The position numbers were made by a program, and so were the translations under genes. Below the pieces are notes generated by a model, which saw nothing but the letters and a program-made list of their open reading frames with translations, was not told the DNA's origin and did no database searches. This document shows positions 16,030-24,319 of a stretch of 64,000 nucleotides of DNA, piece by piece (positions within the stretch are counted from its first letter, which is position 1; each line of letters starts with the position of its first letter). The DNA comes from Rs1 sp036960485 (GTDB taxonomy: Bacteria; Pseudomonadota; Gammaproteobacteria; Pseudomonadales; Balneatricaceae): the NCBI GenBank assembly GCA_036960485.1, contig JBALXS010000010.1, positions 1 to 64,000 of the forward strand, read 5' to 3'.

Positions 16030-16360
16030 TAACTTTTTCGGCTATGGAGATGTCACACCAATAGGAAAGATATTTGGTGGACTGATCACAATCATCGGCA
16101 TGGGAATGGTGGCGCTGCCCGCAGGTATTTTAGCCTCTGGTTTCTCGGCGCAACTTAAACGCAATAGATCTTTATACATATTAAAAATTGCCAGTGCTTA
16201 TGATGATGGGATTCTTACAAACGAAGAAAAACTTGAACTTAAAGAGAAGCAATTAGCGCTGGGAATCAGCGACCATGAAGCTGAAATGCTGTTTAAAAGC
16301 TATCATAGCAAGTTAGTGAAACATTATAAGCGCTGTCCACATTGTGATCATTTACTTTGA
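16030..16360 (+). pseudogene. 5'-truncated voltage-gated potassium channel
   Basis: GYGDVTPIGKIFGGLITIIGMGMVALPAGILASGF is a potassium selectivity filter plus inner pore helix, followed by a cytoplasmic tail with a CPHCDHLL end. The voltage sensor and the pore helix that should precede the filter (typically ...TTVGYGD) are missing: upstream codons (WLYQYYHHNLLYNFF) do not fit and no start codon with a ribosome site exists. The frame is open from 15941, but only the last third of a channel gene is recognisable, so this is a deletion relic. Confidence 0.75.
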
Positions 16361-16568
16361 GTTTTGTTTGGTGAGAGAAAATTAGAAAGCTAGAAGCTAA
16401 ACTGATCGCATGGTGAATATGTTTTTGGTCTGTGAATAATTCTGAACTGGATCATAAATTTAGTTACTTTATCAATTATAATATAAGGTCTTAGTAGTGT
16501 GTTTGTGTAACATGCCTACAATTAATAATGACAAGAATAGGTTTTAACCGGCCAGCAGCGAGGTTTTA

Positions 16569-17012
16569 ATGCAGTATCAATCAACAGGTAATACCTTAAA
16601 AAGCTATCTTTTTAAGCATTTTGAAATGGCCTTTAGCTTTGCAATCATATTATGGGTAGCAGTGGCTGAACAATGGCTTGAATGGCCATTAGCAGTAGCT
16701 GTATTTTCCATTGTATTAATTTATCGTGGTAGAAGCGTGTTTAAAGATGCTGCTGAGATTAACAGCCGAAAGCTGACCATCGATGGCGAAAAAGTCACGC
16801 TCACTTCCGCCACTTCAGAGCAAGTGTATGCAATGCAAGATTTTAAAATATTACTGTTCAAGCGCCGTGCAAAAAAAGTCGCCGTATTCGTTATTATGAG
16901 TGAAGATAAAGGCTTTAAAATTGAGCACTATAAAGATATGGAACGCTTATTTGAAATATTTAGCCAAAAAGTGCCAATGTGTAAAAAAATTCCATGGTGG
17001 CAGCGGTTATAA
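16569..17012 (+). CDS. Two-helix membrane protein, unknown function
   Basis: 147 residues. A hairpin of two membrane segments (about 20-34 and 38-52) is followed by a soluble beta-rich part (KLTIDGEKVTLTSATSEQVYAMQDFKILLF...) that looks like a bacterial PH-like or YcxB-like domain; I cannot name the family. GAGGTTTTA precedes the ATG. It stands alone between the channel relic and the broken tautomerase. Confidence 0.65.
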   Translation: MQYQSTGNTLKSYLFKHFEMAFSFAIILWVAVAEQWLEWPLAVAVFSIVLIYRGRSVFKDAAEINSRKLTIDGEKVTLTSATSEQVYAMQDFKILLFKRRAKKVAVFVIMSEDKGFKIEHYKDMERLFEIFSQKVPMCKKIPWWQRL

Positions 17013-17158
17013 CACAAGTAAGTACAGTACACTTTTATAATAAATTGTAGAGTGTTGTTACGTATTCGCTCAGCTAGGTTGTTTTGCAATATCTGTTCTG
17101 CCATGCAATTGATTTGATTCTGCTAGTAGTAGCCAATAATAGAGCTTGGGAGGATTAA

Positions 17159-17569
17159 ATGCCAAGCATTACAATAGAAGTAAAAAATTATTCCACTGAA
17201 GCAGCAGCGGTAATGCGCGCTGTTTACGAATCACTAGTTACAGCTTTCGATATTGCTCCTAATGAATGAACCATTTGGCTAATTGTGCATAAGCCCCAAA
17301 GATATATGCCGGATCTTAATATAGAGTATCCAGAATTACACACCCTTGAATCCATCGGTATTTTTACTGGGAGATCTGTCTAGTTCAAGCGGCCCCTCTA
17401 CCAAGCAGTTGTATTCAATCTTGAAAAGCTTGGAATACCGCGCAATCATGTGGAGGTACTAATCAGAGAAATACTACGTGAGAATAGGGGCATAAGGGGC
17501 AAAAAAGCTGAGCGCACTCCAATGCTAGAGACACAAAGCGGAGTGAAACAGTATTCCAGTGTTGCTTAG
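17159..17569 (+). pseudogene. Tautomerase-family protein with two in-frame stops
   Basis: From ATG 17159 (GGGAGG 6 nt upstream) the frame reads MPSITIEVKNYSTEAAAV... with the catalytic Pro after Met, then TGA at 17267, then LIVHKPQRYMPDLNIEYPEL and IGIFTGRSV, TAG at 17381, then LYQAVVFNLEKLGIPRNHVEVLIREI and a final stop at 17567. All blocks of the 4-oxalocrotonate-tautomerase-like family of about 130 residues lie in one frame, so only nonsense mutations, no frameshift, inactivate it. The 3' end carries GACACAAAGCGGA (17530-17542), the reverse complement of the repeat core seen in 1-11 kb. Confidence 0.85.
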
Positions 17570-17582
17570 GAAATGTGGCTAA

Positions 17583-20552
17583 TCAGATAGATTTTTGAGT
17601 TTGCATCGATTCAGGTGTTAGCCATTGGCTCGCAAACTCGCCAGCAGGTAATGGTTGATCGTAAAAGTAACCTTCTGCAAAATCGCAACCAATAGCTTTT
17701 AATAACTCGTGCTGGAGCTTAGTTTCTACCCCTTTCGCAATGACTTTGATGCCCAGCGTATGTGCCATAACAATTATCGCTTCACATATCATTTTTTCCT
17801 GATTACTTGGGCCCAAATTGCTGACAAAGCTTTTATTAATCTTCAAATAATCAATATCAAACTTATTTAAGTATGTAAGTGATGAATTACCAGTCCCGAA
17901 ATCATCTAGTGATATTTCAATTCCTTTATCTCTGAGTGTTATTATCTTTTCAAATACTTCTTGTTTCGGCTTTACCAATAAATCTTTGGTTATTTCAATG
18001 CAAACCCTAGGTAATTCAAGTTCAGTGTCAGATATAGAATTAAAGAGCTCGTGGTTACAAAAGTTATCATCATGAAATTGTAAAGAGCTAGCCTTCACAC
18101 AAACCTGTAACTTCCATTGAGCAGATTGGCGGGTAACTTCGGAAAAGAGCCAGTTCCCTATATCAATTATCTGGCCACTTTCTTCAGCCAATGGAATGAA
18201 GTCTAGCGGTGATATTTGTCCATCAGGGTGATTCCAGCGCAACAATGCTTCTGCTTTTATAACGTCACCGTTATTAAGGTCAACAATAGGTTGGTAATAA
18301 ACCTCTAGTTGATTTAACTCGATTGAATCACGTAATTCATTTAGCATAGCGCGGCGATTTTTGGCAAATTGTTCCATTTGCGCAGTGAAGTAATAAAAAC
18401 AATTACGTCCTTCTTTTTTAGCAACGTACATTGCGTGATCAGCATTTTTTAGCAGCTGGCTTTCGCAAGATGCATCGCTAGGATAGAGGGCAATACCTAT
18501 ACTGGCAGATATATGTGAGCGATTATCGTTAAAAATAAATGGTTCGCTCAATTGCTTTAAAATATTTTCTGCGACACGTTCTGTAATCAATATATCCAGT
18601 GCATTTTCGATAATAACTAAAAACTCATCGCCGCCAAGTCGAGCTACCGTATCTGTTTCTCGAACACAAGAGAGTAAACGTTGTGCTGTTTCTTGAAGTA
18701 ACAAATCGCCATAAGCATGGCCTAGTGTGTCATTAACCTCTTTGAAATAATCAAGATCGATCATCATCACAGCTAACTTACCACCATTTCGATCTACCTT
18801 TTTCATTACCTGGCTAAGCCGATCACTAAACGTACGCCGATTAGGCAGTAATGTTAGCGGGTCAATGTGCGCTATATAGTTTAGTTCAGCATGCGCTTTT
18901 TTTTGTTCTACTAAGCTAATATCTATACAAAACAGTTCCTTATTGTTAGTGCCTGAACTGAGCATCACATGACTTGAATAAACGGGCACTATGCTACCGT
19001 CCTTGTGCTGCAGTTCAAGTTCTGAAGAAGCTATGTCGATACCATTGAGAAACCAATCTTGAAGTTTACGTATTGACTCTTCTCGTATGTGCGCTGGTAT
19101 AATTAGGTCATGTAGGCGCTTCCCTTGTGCTTCCTCAGGGGTATAACCATATAAAACAGTACTAGCATCATTCCAGTATATTATGCGCAACTGCTCGTCA
19201 TATCCTTGCACAGCAATGGCAGGTAAACTTTCAATAAGTTCTCTGAAACGGTACTCGCTCTGCTTGATAAGTAGCTCGCTTTTTTTCTGATCTGTAATAT
19301 CCAACATCAATCCGCGGTGTAGTGAAGATAGTTTATTCTCAGCGACAGAGCTGACCATATCTCTGATCCACACTACTTCATTCTTCTCTGTAATAAAGCG
19401 GTATTCAAATTCATGAGTGCTTAAAATTTCTGATCTACCTTGGCGAAAGGCTATTGCTGCTTGGCGATCTTGTGGATGGATATGCGAAATCCAAAAACCA
19501 GTGCTCATCCAGTCTTTAAGTGAATAGCCAAAAATGCGCACTGAGTTATCACTAATATAAGTAAACGTTCCCGAAGCAATATCTGCTTCCCAGACAACGC
19601 CATCAGTAGCGGCTACCAAGTTTTTAAATCGACGCTCACTCAATTTATGTGCTTCCTTTGACTGCCGTAACTGATAGTTCCAGTAGGTAAAACAAATCAG
19701 CAGTACTATAAAGAAAGCTAAACCAACCAGAATTTTTTCAAGGGCAATACCTTGCGGCATTTTTAGCCCGCGCCAATGGTCAAAAATCGCATCACGCTCG
19801 GTTTTGGTAATACTAGCTAAGGCTTTATTGACGATACCTAATAGGATTGGATTGTTACGAGGTATAGCAAAGCTAAACTTGCTTTGATAGTCGGTATGCC
19901 CAGAGAAGTTCAGATTGAGAATACCTTCCTGCTTCATTACAAAGCCGGCTGCAGTAGCATCCCCTACAAAAGCATCAACTTTACCTTCGGCAACCAGATT
20001 TAGTGCTTTTTGTATGCTGGGTGTATTTACAATATTTATTTGCGGGTAATCACGGCGTAATAAATCATTGGTGAAATGCCCTTCGTGGATGGCTACTACT
20101 TTTCCTTGAAGTTTATCTAGGGTTCCTATGTAGCCACTGGCTTGTTCGCTTATTATGACTGCAGTGCTTGAAACGTAGGAAGGGCTAAAGTTCAGATACT
20201 CTTCTCGCTCTTTTGTTCGAACGAGGCAAGACATGAGATCAAACTCACCTTTTTTTGCTATTTGTAAAACCTCTGACCAGGAGTTTATATCTGTCACAGG
20301 GACGATTGGTATACCTAAACGCCTTTCCAGTATTTGAATGTAATCAGCACAGATTCCAGTATACTTTGCGTCATCATCAATCCACTCATAAGGGCTAAAA
20401 CTACGGTCAATACCCAGCTTTAACTGTGATTTTTTCTCTAACCAAACGAGTTCACTCGCGGTTAAGTTAAGTGCTCTCCACGAAACGATTTCAGGTTTTA
20501 TCTCACCTGTTTGAGCGCTGTAGGCGACATGTGTTAGAAACAATAGAGACAA
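17583..20552 (-). CDS. SBP_bac_3-PAS-PAS-GGDEF-EAL c-di-GMP signalling protein
   Basis: About 989 residues. An export signal, then a periplasmic amino-acid-binding-type domain (about 40-265; YEWIDDDAKYTGICADY, FDLMSCLVRTKEREEYLNFSPSY), one membrane helix (LVGLAFFIVLLICF), two PAS domains, a GGDEF domain with intact RLGGDEF, and an EAL domain with AEALLRW, LDDFGTG and a KGVET in place of the common EGVE. It probably senses a small ligand outside and adjusts cyclic-di-GMP. The annotated TTG start at 20552 gives a signal peptide without positive charge; the frame continues upstream to KRINRTLCLLSLLFL with AGAGG 8 nt before an ATC at 20582, so the true start may be non-standard. Confidence 0.92.
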   Translation of the reverse strand: MSLLFLTHVAYSAQTGEIKPEIVSWRALNLTASELVWLEKKSQLKLGIDRSFSPYEWIDDDAKYTGICADYIQILERRLGIPIVPVTDINSWSEVLQIAKKGEFDLMSCLVRTKEREEYLNFSPSYVSSTAVIISEQASGYIGTLDKLQGKVVAIHEGHFTNDLLRRDYPQINIVNTPSIQKALNLVAEGKVDAFVGDATAAGFVMKQEGILNLNFSGHTDYQSKFSFAIPRNNPILLGIVNKALASITKTERDAIFDHWRGLKMPQGIALEKILVGLAFFIVLLICFTYWNYQLRQSKEAHKLSERRFKNLVAATDGVVWEADIASGTFTYISDNSVRIFGYSLKDWMSTGFWISHIHPQDRQAAIAFRQGRSEILSTHEFEYRFITEKNEVVWIRDMVSSVAENKLSSLHRGLMLDITDQKKSELLIKQSEYRFRELIESLPAIAVQGYDEQLRIIYWNDASTVLYGYTPEEAQGKRLHDLIIPAHIREESIRKLQDWFLNGIDIASSELELQHKDGSIVPVYSSHVMLSSGTNNKELFCIDISLVEQKKAHAELNYIAHIDPLTLLPNRRTFSDRLSQVMKKVDRNGGKLAVMMIDLDYFKEVNDTLGHAYGDLLLQETAQRLLSCVRETDTVARLGGDEFLVIIENALDILITERVAENILKQLSEPFIFNDNRSHISASIGIALYPSDASCESQLLKNADHAMYVAKKEGRNCFYYFTAQMEQFAKNRRAMLNELRDSIELNQLEVYYQPIVDLNNGDVIKAEALLRWNHPDGQISPLDFIPLAEESGQIIDIGNWLFSEVTRQSAQWKLQVCVKASSLQFHDDNFCNHELFNSISDTELELPRVCIEITKDLLVKPKQEVFEKIITLRDKGIEISLDDFGTGNSSLTYLNKFDIDYLKINKSFVSNLGPSNQEKMICEAIIVMAHTLGIKVIAKGVETKLQHELLKAIGCDFAEGYFYDQPLPAGEFASQWLTPESMQTQKSI

Positions 20553-20582
20553 AAGACAAAGAGTTCGATTAATTCGTTTGAT

Positions 20583-21034
20583 AACGTATACCTCTATGTA
20601 CTTACAACTGGCTGGAAAAAATACCCATATAACCTTAACATCGTAAAAATAATAGTATTTATAGAATATGTAGCAGTTTTTCTGCTTAAACTAATGTATT
20701 ACACAAGGCCTAAAATGTCATCTTAGTATCGATAGTATCATCACATTATTTTCGTGAGTATGTTCATAACTTGGTAGGAGTTGTAAAAATCAGGTTATTT
20801 CTTGCCTCGAAGATTCAAATTTGCTTGTGTCGTCTTTGATAAACGCAATAGAAATTAACTGAGCTAAGTTGTAAAATTGAAGCGCATTAAAGCGCATGAT
20901 CATCAGCACGCAACGGTGTGCTTTGAATTAATCATATCCAAAGGTTAATATTGAATTTAGCGGAGGAGTGTCGGTAGTGAATAAAAGTATTTTATCTATA
21001 CACATAAACTATATTGTAACAATTGGAGTAAACA
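20583..21034. other. Divergent intergenic region, nothing named
   Basis: 450 bp between the diverging GGDEF-EAL gene and fieF. Both promoters should lie here. I see no strong operator, RNA or repeat; a GCGCATTAAAGCGCAT repeat near 20882 is the only pattern. Confidence 0.4.
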
Positions 21035-21919
21035 ATGCGTTATGACTACGCGGTTTTAGTAAAACGAGCCGCTTTATTAGCTATGTGTGTTGCCAGTACC
21101 TTGCTGATTGTAAAGTTGATTGCATGGTGGGAGACCGGTTCAGTCACATTACTAGCATCTCTGGTTGACTCAATGCTCGATTTAGCAGCTTCATTTACCA
21201 GTTTGCTAATACTAAATTATTCATTACAACCCGCTGACGAAGAGCATAGTTTCGGCCATGGTAAAGCGGAATCCTTGGCGGCTTTAGCGCAATCAACTTT
21301 TATTGCAGGTTCTGCTTTTTTTCTAGTTATCTCAGCGGGTGAGCGATTTTTTCACCCACAAGAGCTTGTGAAACCTGAATTGGGTATATGGGTGAGCTTG
21401 TTTGCTATTGCACTGACAGGGGGGTTAGTTATATACCAAAAATGGGTTGTTAAACACACCGGATCGCAAGCGATAAAAGCTGATTCCTTACATTATCAAT
21501 CAGATTTATTGTTGAATGGAACTGTTATGTTAGCGCTTATATTGAGTAAGCTTGGTTGGCCGATGGCGGATGTTATATTTGGTGTAGGCATTGGTTTTTA
21601 CATTTTATATGGAGCTTGGCAAATTGGCTACGAAGCAGTGCAGTCACTACTAGATCATCGTTTGCCAACCGCAGAATTGGAGCGAATTAAGCAGCTTGCC
21701 TTGTCAGTTTCGCAAGTTAGAGGGGTGCATGATTTGAGAACACGCATGTCAGGTGAAACTCGCTTTATTCAAATGCATTTAGAGCTGCGTGATGATCTAT
21801 TACTAATTGAAGCTCATGCTATTGCCGATGAAGTTGAATTACTATTGATGAATGAATTTCCAGCATCTGATGTGCTCATTCATCAAGATCCACTTTCTGT
21901 AGTTATGGCTGAAAGTTAA
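21035..21919 (+). CDS. fieF: Cation efflux pump FieF (YiiP)
   Basis: 294 residues, the family's usual length. Six membrane helices with the metal site DSMLD (Asp 45, Asp 49) in helix 2 and HYQSD (His 153, Asp 157) in helix 5 (the DD-HD quartet), then a cytoplasmic ferredoxin-like domain (VRGVHDLRTRMSGETRFIQMHLEL). It exports Zn2+/Fe2+ (and Cd2+) in exchange for protons as a homodimer in the inner membrane. TTGGAG lies 7 nt before the ATG. It stands alone, divergent from the EAL protein. Confidence 0.95.
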   Translation: MRYDYAVLVKRAALLAMCVASTLLIVKLIAWWETGSVTLLASLVDSMLDLAASFTSLLILNYSLQPADEEHSFGHGKAESLAALAQSTFIAGSAFFLVISAGERFFHPQELVKPELGIWVSLFAIALTGGLVIYQKWVVKHTGSQAIKADSLHYQSDLLLNGTVMLALILSKLGWPMADVIFGVGIGFYILYGAWQIGYEAVQSLLDHRLPTAELERIKQLALSVSQVRGVHDLRTRMSGETRFIQMHLELRDDLLLIEAHAIADEVELLLMNEFPASDVLIHQDPLSVVMAES

Positions 21920-22126
21920 GTTTTTCACCAGCATGCAAGACCTGTTACGTGAAATACTGTTTTATTGGCTTTTCACATTAAAAAATGTTTTTTAAATGAG
22001 AGTTGATTGTCACAATAATTATTTGGAATCTAAATGAACAAGATGCACGTATTAAAAAGTAAGTGGTTTTAAATAACCATATAACTAGCAATTACTAATT
22101 CATTATTTTTAAACAAAGGAAAATTT

Positions 22127-22477
22127 ATGCTACCTATGGGCACAATAATGGCTGGATGCATGCTGTTGGGCGTTATTTTTACCACGCAGTTACCCGTTTT
22201 GAGACATCTGCAAGCATTGCCAAATTTTATTTCAAAAGCAGTCGCTAGTTTAGTTTTACTCGGCGGATTATGGAATGTTTTGTGGTATGCAAGCCAGCAT
22301 TTAGGTGAATTTTGGGGTAATGCAGCTTTTGTTTCTGGCGTGTTGATGATAGTGACTGCGTTATACACTTTGCTACCTAATATGTTACCAGAGATATTAA
22401 TTAAAATGCGCAGCTTAGTGCTATTAGCATTGTTTGGTTGTAGTTTTTTGTATGGCTTTACCATATATAATTTATAA
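22127..22477 (+). CDS. Four-helix membrane protein, unknown function
   Basis: 116 residues with four hydrophobic segments (about 5-21, 37-54, 63-82, 94-114) and almost no soluble part. I do not recognise the family. AAAGGA 8 nt before the ATG supports the start. The antisense strand is also open for 165 codons, but it lacks a ribosome site, while the + frame shows a regular membrane pattern. Next to fieF, but 207 bp apart, so not clearly an operon. Confidence 0.7.
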   Translation: MLPMGTIMAGCMLLGVIFTTQLPVLRHLQALPNFISKAVASLVLLGGLWNVLWYASQHLGEFWGNAAFVSGVLMIVTALYTLLPNMLPEILIKMRSLVLLALFGCSFLYGFTIYNL

Positions 22478-22766
22478 TTTTTGCTTGTTTTTAGGCACTC
22501 ATTTAGCAAAATAATTTTGAACTTGAAATAAGCGAAAACAGTAATGAAGTAACAAGCAGTTGTCACAAAGTATAATGATTTAATGGCCCTTTCAGTAGGG
22601 AAATAGAAGTAGATTCGCTTTTTTGGTTGTATCTGTTCAGTAGTACATTATATTATGCAGTGATTATTACAAGGTGGCTGTAAAGAGTAAAACTGCAGTA
22701 TTTAAACTGCACTTATGGTTGAATTGTTTAGTTGAATTATTTAATATTTTTTTTAAAGGATAATGC

Positions 22767-23264
22767 ATGAAGTACTTAGGCATAAAATTAACATTTATGA
22801 GCTTGTTAATTGTATTAACGACGCAAATGAGCATGGCTGGAACAATTCATGGCAAGCAGTTTAAAGATTGGCAAGGACGTTGCCAACCCGTTAAAAACCA
22901 AGAGCTATGTTTTATAATGCAAATTTTTTCTGTTGATGGAAAAGCACCTTTAATGGTTACAACGGTAGATGTTAAGCGAAACGCTAAAGTCCCGGTCATT
23001 ATTATGCGTGTTTCGACTGAATTAGATAATAAAAAAGATGTCATGTTTAAAGTAGATAAAAATAAGCCTATCGGTTTAAAGGCTGAGTGTAACGATAATG
23101 AATGCAGTATTGTTTTTCCGTTAGACAAGCGTATGTTAGGTGAATTTAAGCGTGGCAATCGTGCTGTTATGGGCTTTATTGCAAAAGATACAGGTAAAGT
23201 TGTATATCTTCCGTTATCGCTAACGGGTTTTACTAAAGCATTTAATACTCTAAAAAAGAGCTGA
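22767..23264 (+). CDS. Invasion-associated locus B (IalB) family protein
   Basis: 165 residues with a signal peptide (cleavage after MSMAG, about 25). FKDWQGRCQPVKNQELCFIMQ, then MVTTVDVKRNAKVPVIIMRVSTELD, and CNDNECSIVFPLDKRMLGEFKRGNRAVMGF follow the IalB pattern with four conserved cysteines forming two likely disulphides. A periplasmic or outer-membrane-associated protein; molecular role poorly known. AAAGGA precedes the ATG. It converges with the UPF0149 gene over a terminator. Confidence 0.85.
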   Translation: MKYLGIKLTFMSLLIVLTTQMSMAGTIHGKQFKDWQGRCQPVKNQELCFIMQIFSVDGKAPLMVTTVDVKRNAKVPVIIMRVSTELDNKKDVMFKVDKNKPIGLKAECNDNECSIVFPLDKRMLGEFKRGNRAVMGFIAKDTGKVVYLPLSLTGFTKAFNTLKKS

Positions 23265-23365
23265 TCAAAAGGTTTGCTTGAGCTACCTAAATAACTGATA
23301 GCCCGTAAAATCAATTAATTAGCTGCTGGCTATAGCGCGCAGTTCAATCGTGTTTTCTAGACAAT

Positions 23366-23396
23366 AAAAAAGCCACTTATGAGTGGCTTTTTTTTG
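23366..23396. terminator. Bidirectional rho-independent terminator
   Basis: AAAAAGCCACT-TAT-GAGTGGCTTTTTTTT: a 9-10 bp stem with an A-run before and a T-run after, between the convergent IalB and UPF0149 genes. Confidence 0.9.
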
Positions 23397-23413
23397 TAGT
23401 ATAACTTGTTGTG

Positions 23414-24007
23414 TTATTTTTCAGGTGTTTGGAAAATCAAATATAGATCGATTAAAATATCTGGGATTTCATTGGCCATTTCTTCACAAACATCCGGATT
23501 CTTGCGGATTTCTCTGAATTCTTTAGCGTCAAATAAATCAGAGATAACCATGATAGGTAGCATCAACTCAGTTACTTTTTGCTCCTGATCTGCCCCTTTT
23601 CCGTGCCAGCCTTCTTCTTTTAAGAACACGCCTTCCATAAACGCTTGTGCCCAAGTTTCTACATCGGCCACTTCTTCTTCATCTTCGACTACTAAGGTTA
23701 AATCGCAAGGCATTTCTAGCTCACGATCGTTTTCCATGTCAGTGCGAATGCTCGCATGCCAATTGCTTAAAACAGTGCCAATTTCAGTTTGTTGTTGCTC
23801 ATTTGCCCAGCTAGGTTGGCCATCAAAAATGATTTCCATCCAAGTTGCTTCATCGACAGGATTTGGTGATATCACCAACGCACACAAAAAACCGTGAATG
23901 CCTATAAGGTCTAATGATTCTTCTGATACAGCATCTGAGAATATAAAATTTTCTAATGCGTCTAATTCGCTATCGGTAATAGCTGTGTTTTGCTGTTGTG
24001 CTTGCAT
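23414..24007 (-). CDS. UPF0149 (YecA/YgfB) family protein
   Basis: 197 residues, all helical and acidic. IGIHGFLCALVISPNPVDEATWMEIIF (about 36-62) is the UPF0149 hallmark (GfL.Gl...P), and WAQAFMEGVFLKEEGW follows. Family members lie in the cytoplasm; some carry a C-terminal SEC-C zinc motif, which is absent here. Function not established. The ATG at 24007 has CAGGAATTC upstream. Divergent from recQ across 312 bp. Confidence 0.88.
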   Translation of the reverse strand: MQAQQQNTAITDSELDALENFIFSDAVSEESLDLIGIHGFLCALVISPNPVDEATWMEIIFDGQPSWANEQQQTEIGTVLSNWHASIRTDMENDRELEMPCDLTLVVEDEEEVADVETWAQAFMEGVFLKEEGWHGKGADQEQKVTELMLPIMVISDLFDAKEFREIRKNPDVCEEMANEIPDILIDLYLIFQTPEK

Positions 24008-24319
24008 GATGAATTCCTGGGAAAATAACAGGCGCTAGTTTACTCTAACTCAAGTTATAAACCTAGCTCGCACTAGGTTAATCTTGAGGTTAACTGATTT
24101 TTGTATTCTTTTTGTACAAAGTAAGTGTGAGCCTAAGGTGTACCGTTGATAAATATTAAAAGCACTGGCTTTAAGAGCTAATAGAAGATGACATGGTGAT
24201 GTGCTTTGAGGATAATTAGCTAGCTATTGTTATGGTAACCCCCCAGGTTTGCGCTTCGCTATGTGTTAATAACTTACGCATAAAGCTTTGTGAATGTTGT
24301 TAATTAATTTAGGAATAAA
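24008..24319. other. Divergent intergenic region, nothing named
   Basis: 312 bp between UPF0149 and recQ. Promoters for both must be here; I see no clear boxes, repeat or small ORF. Confidence 0.4.

Noticed and set aside
22069..22566. 165-codon open frame on the minus strand
   Set aside because: It overlaps the four-helix membrane protein fully, has no ribosome site and no recognisable sequence; a shadow frame.
22847..23314. 155-codon minus-strand frame over the IalB-like gene
   Set aside because: Antisense to a gene with clear signal peptide and family blocks; no start signals.
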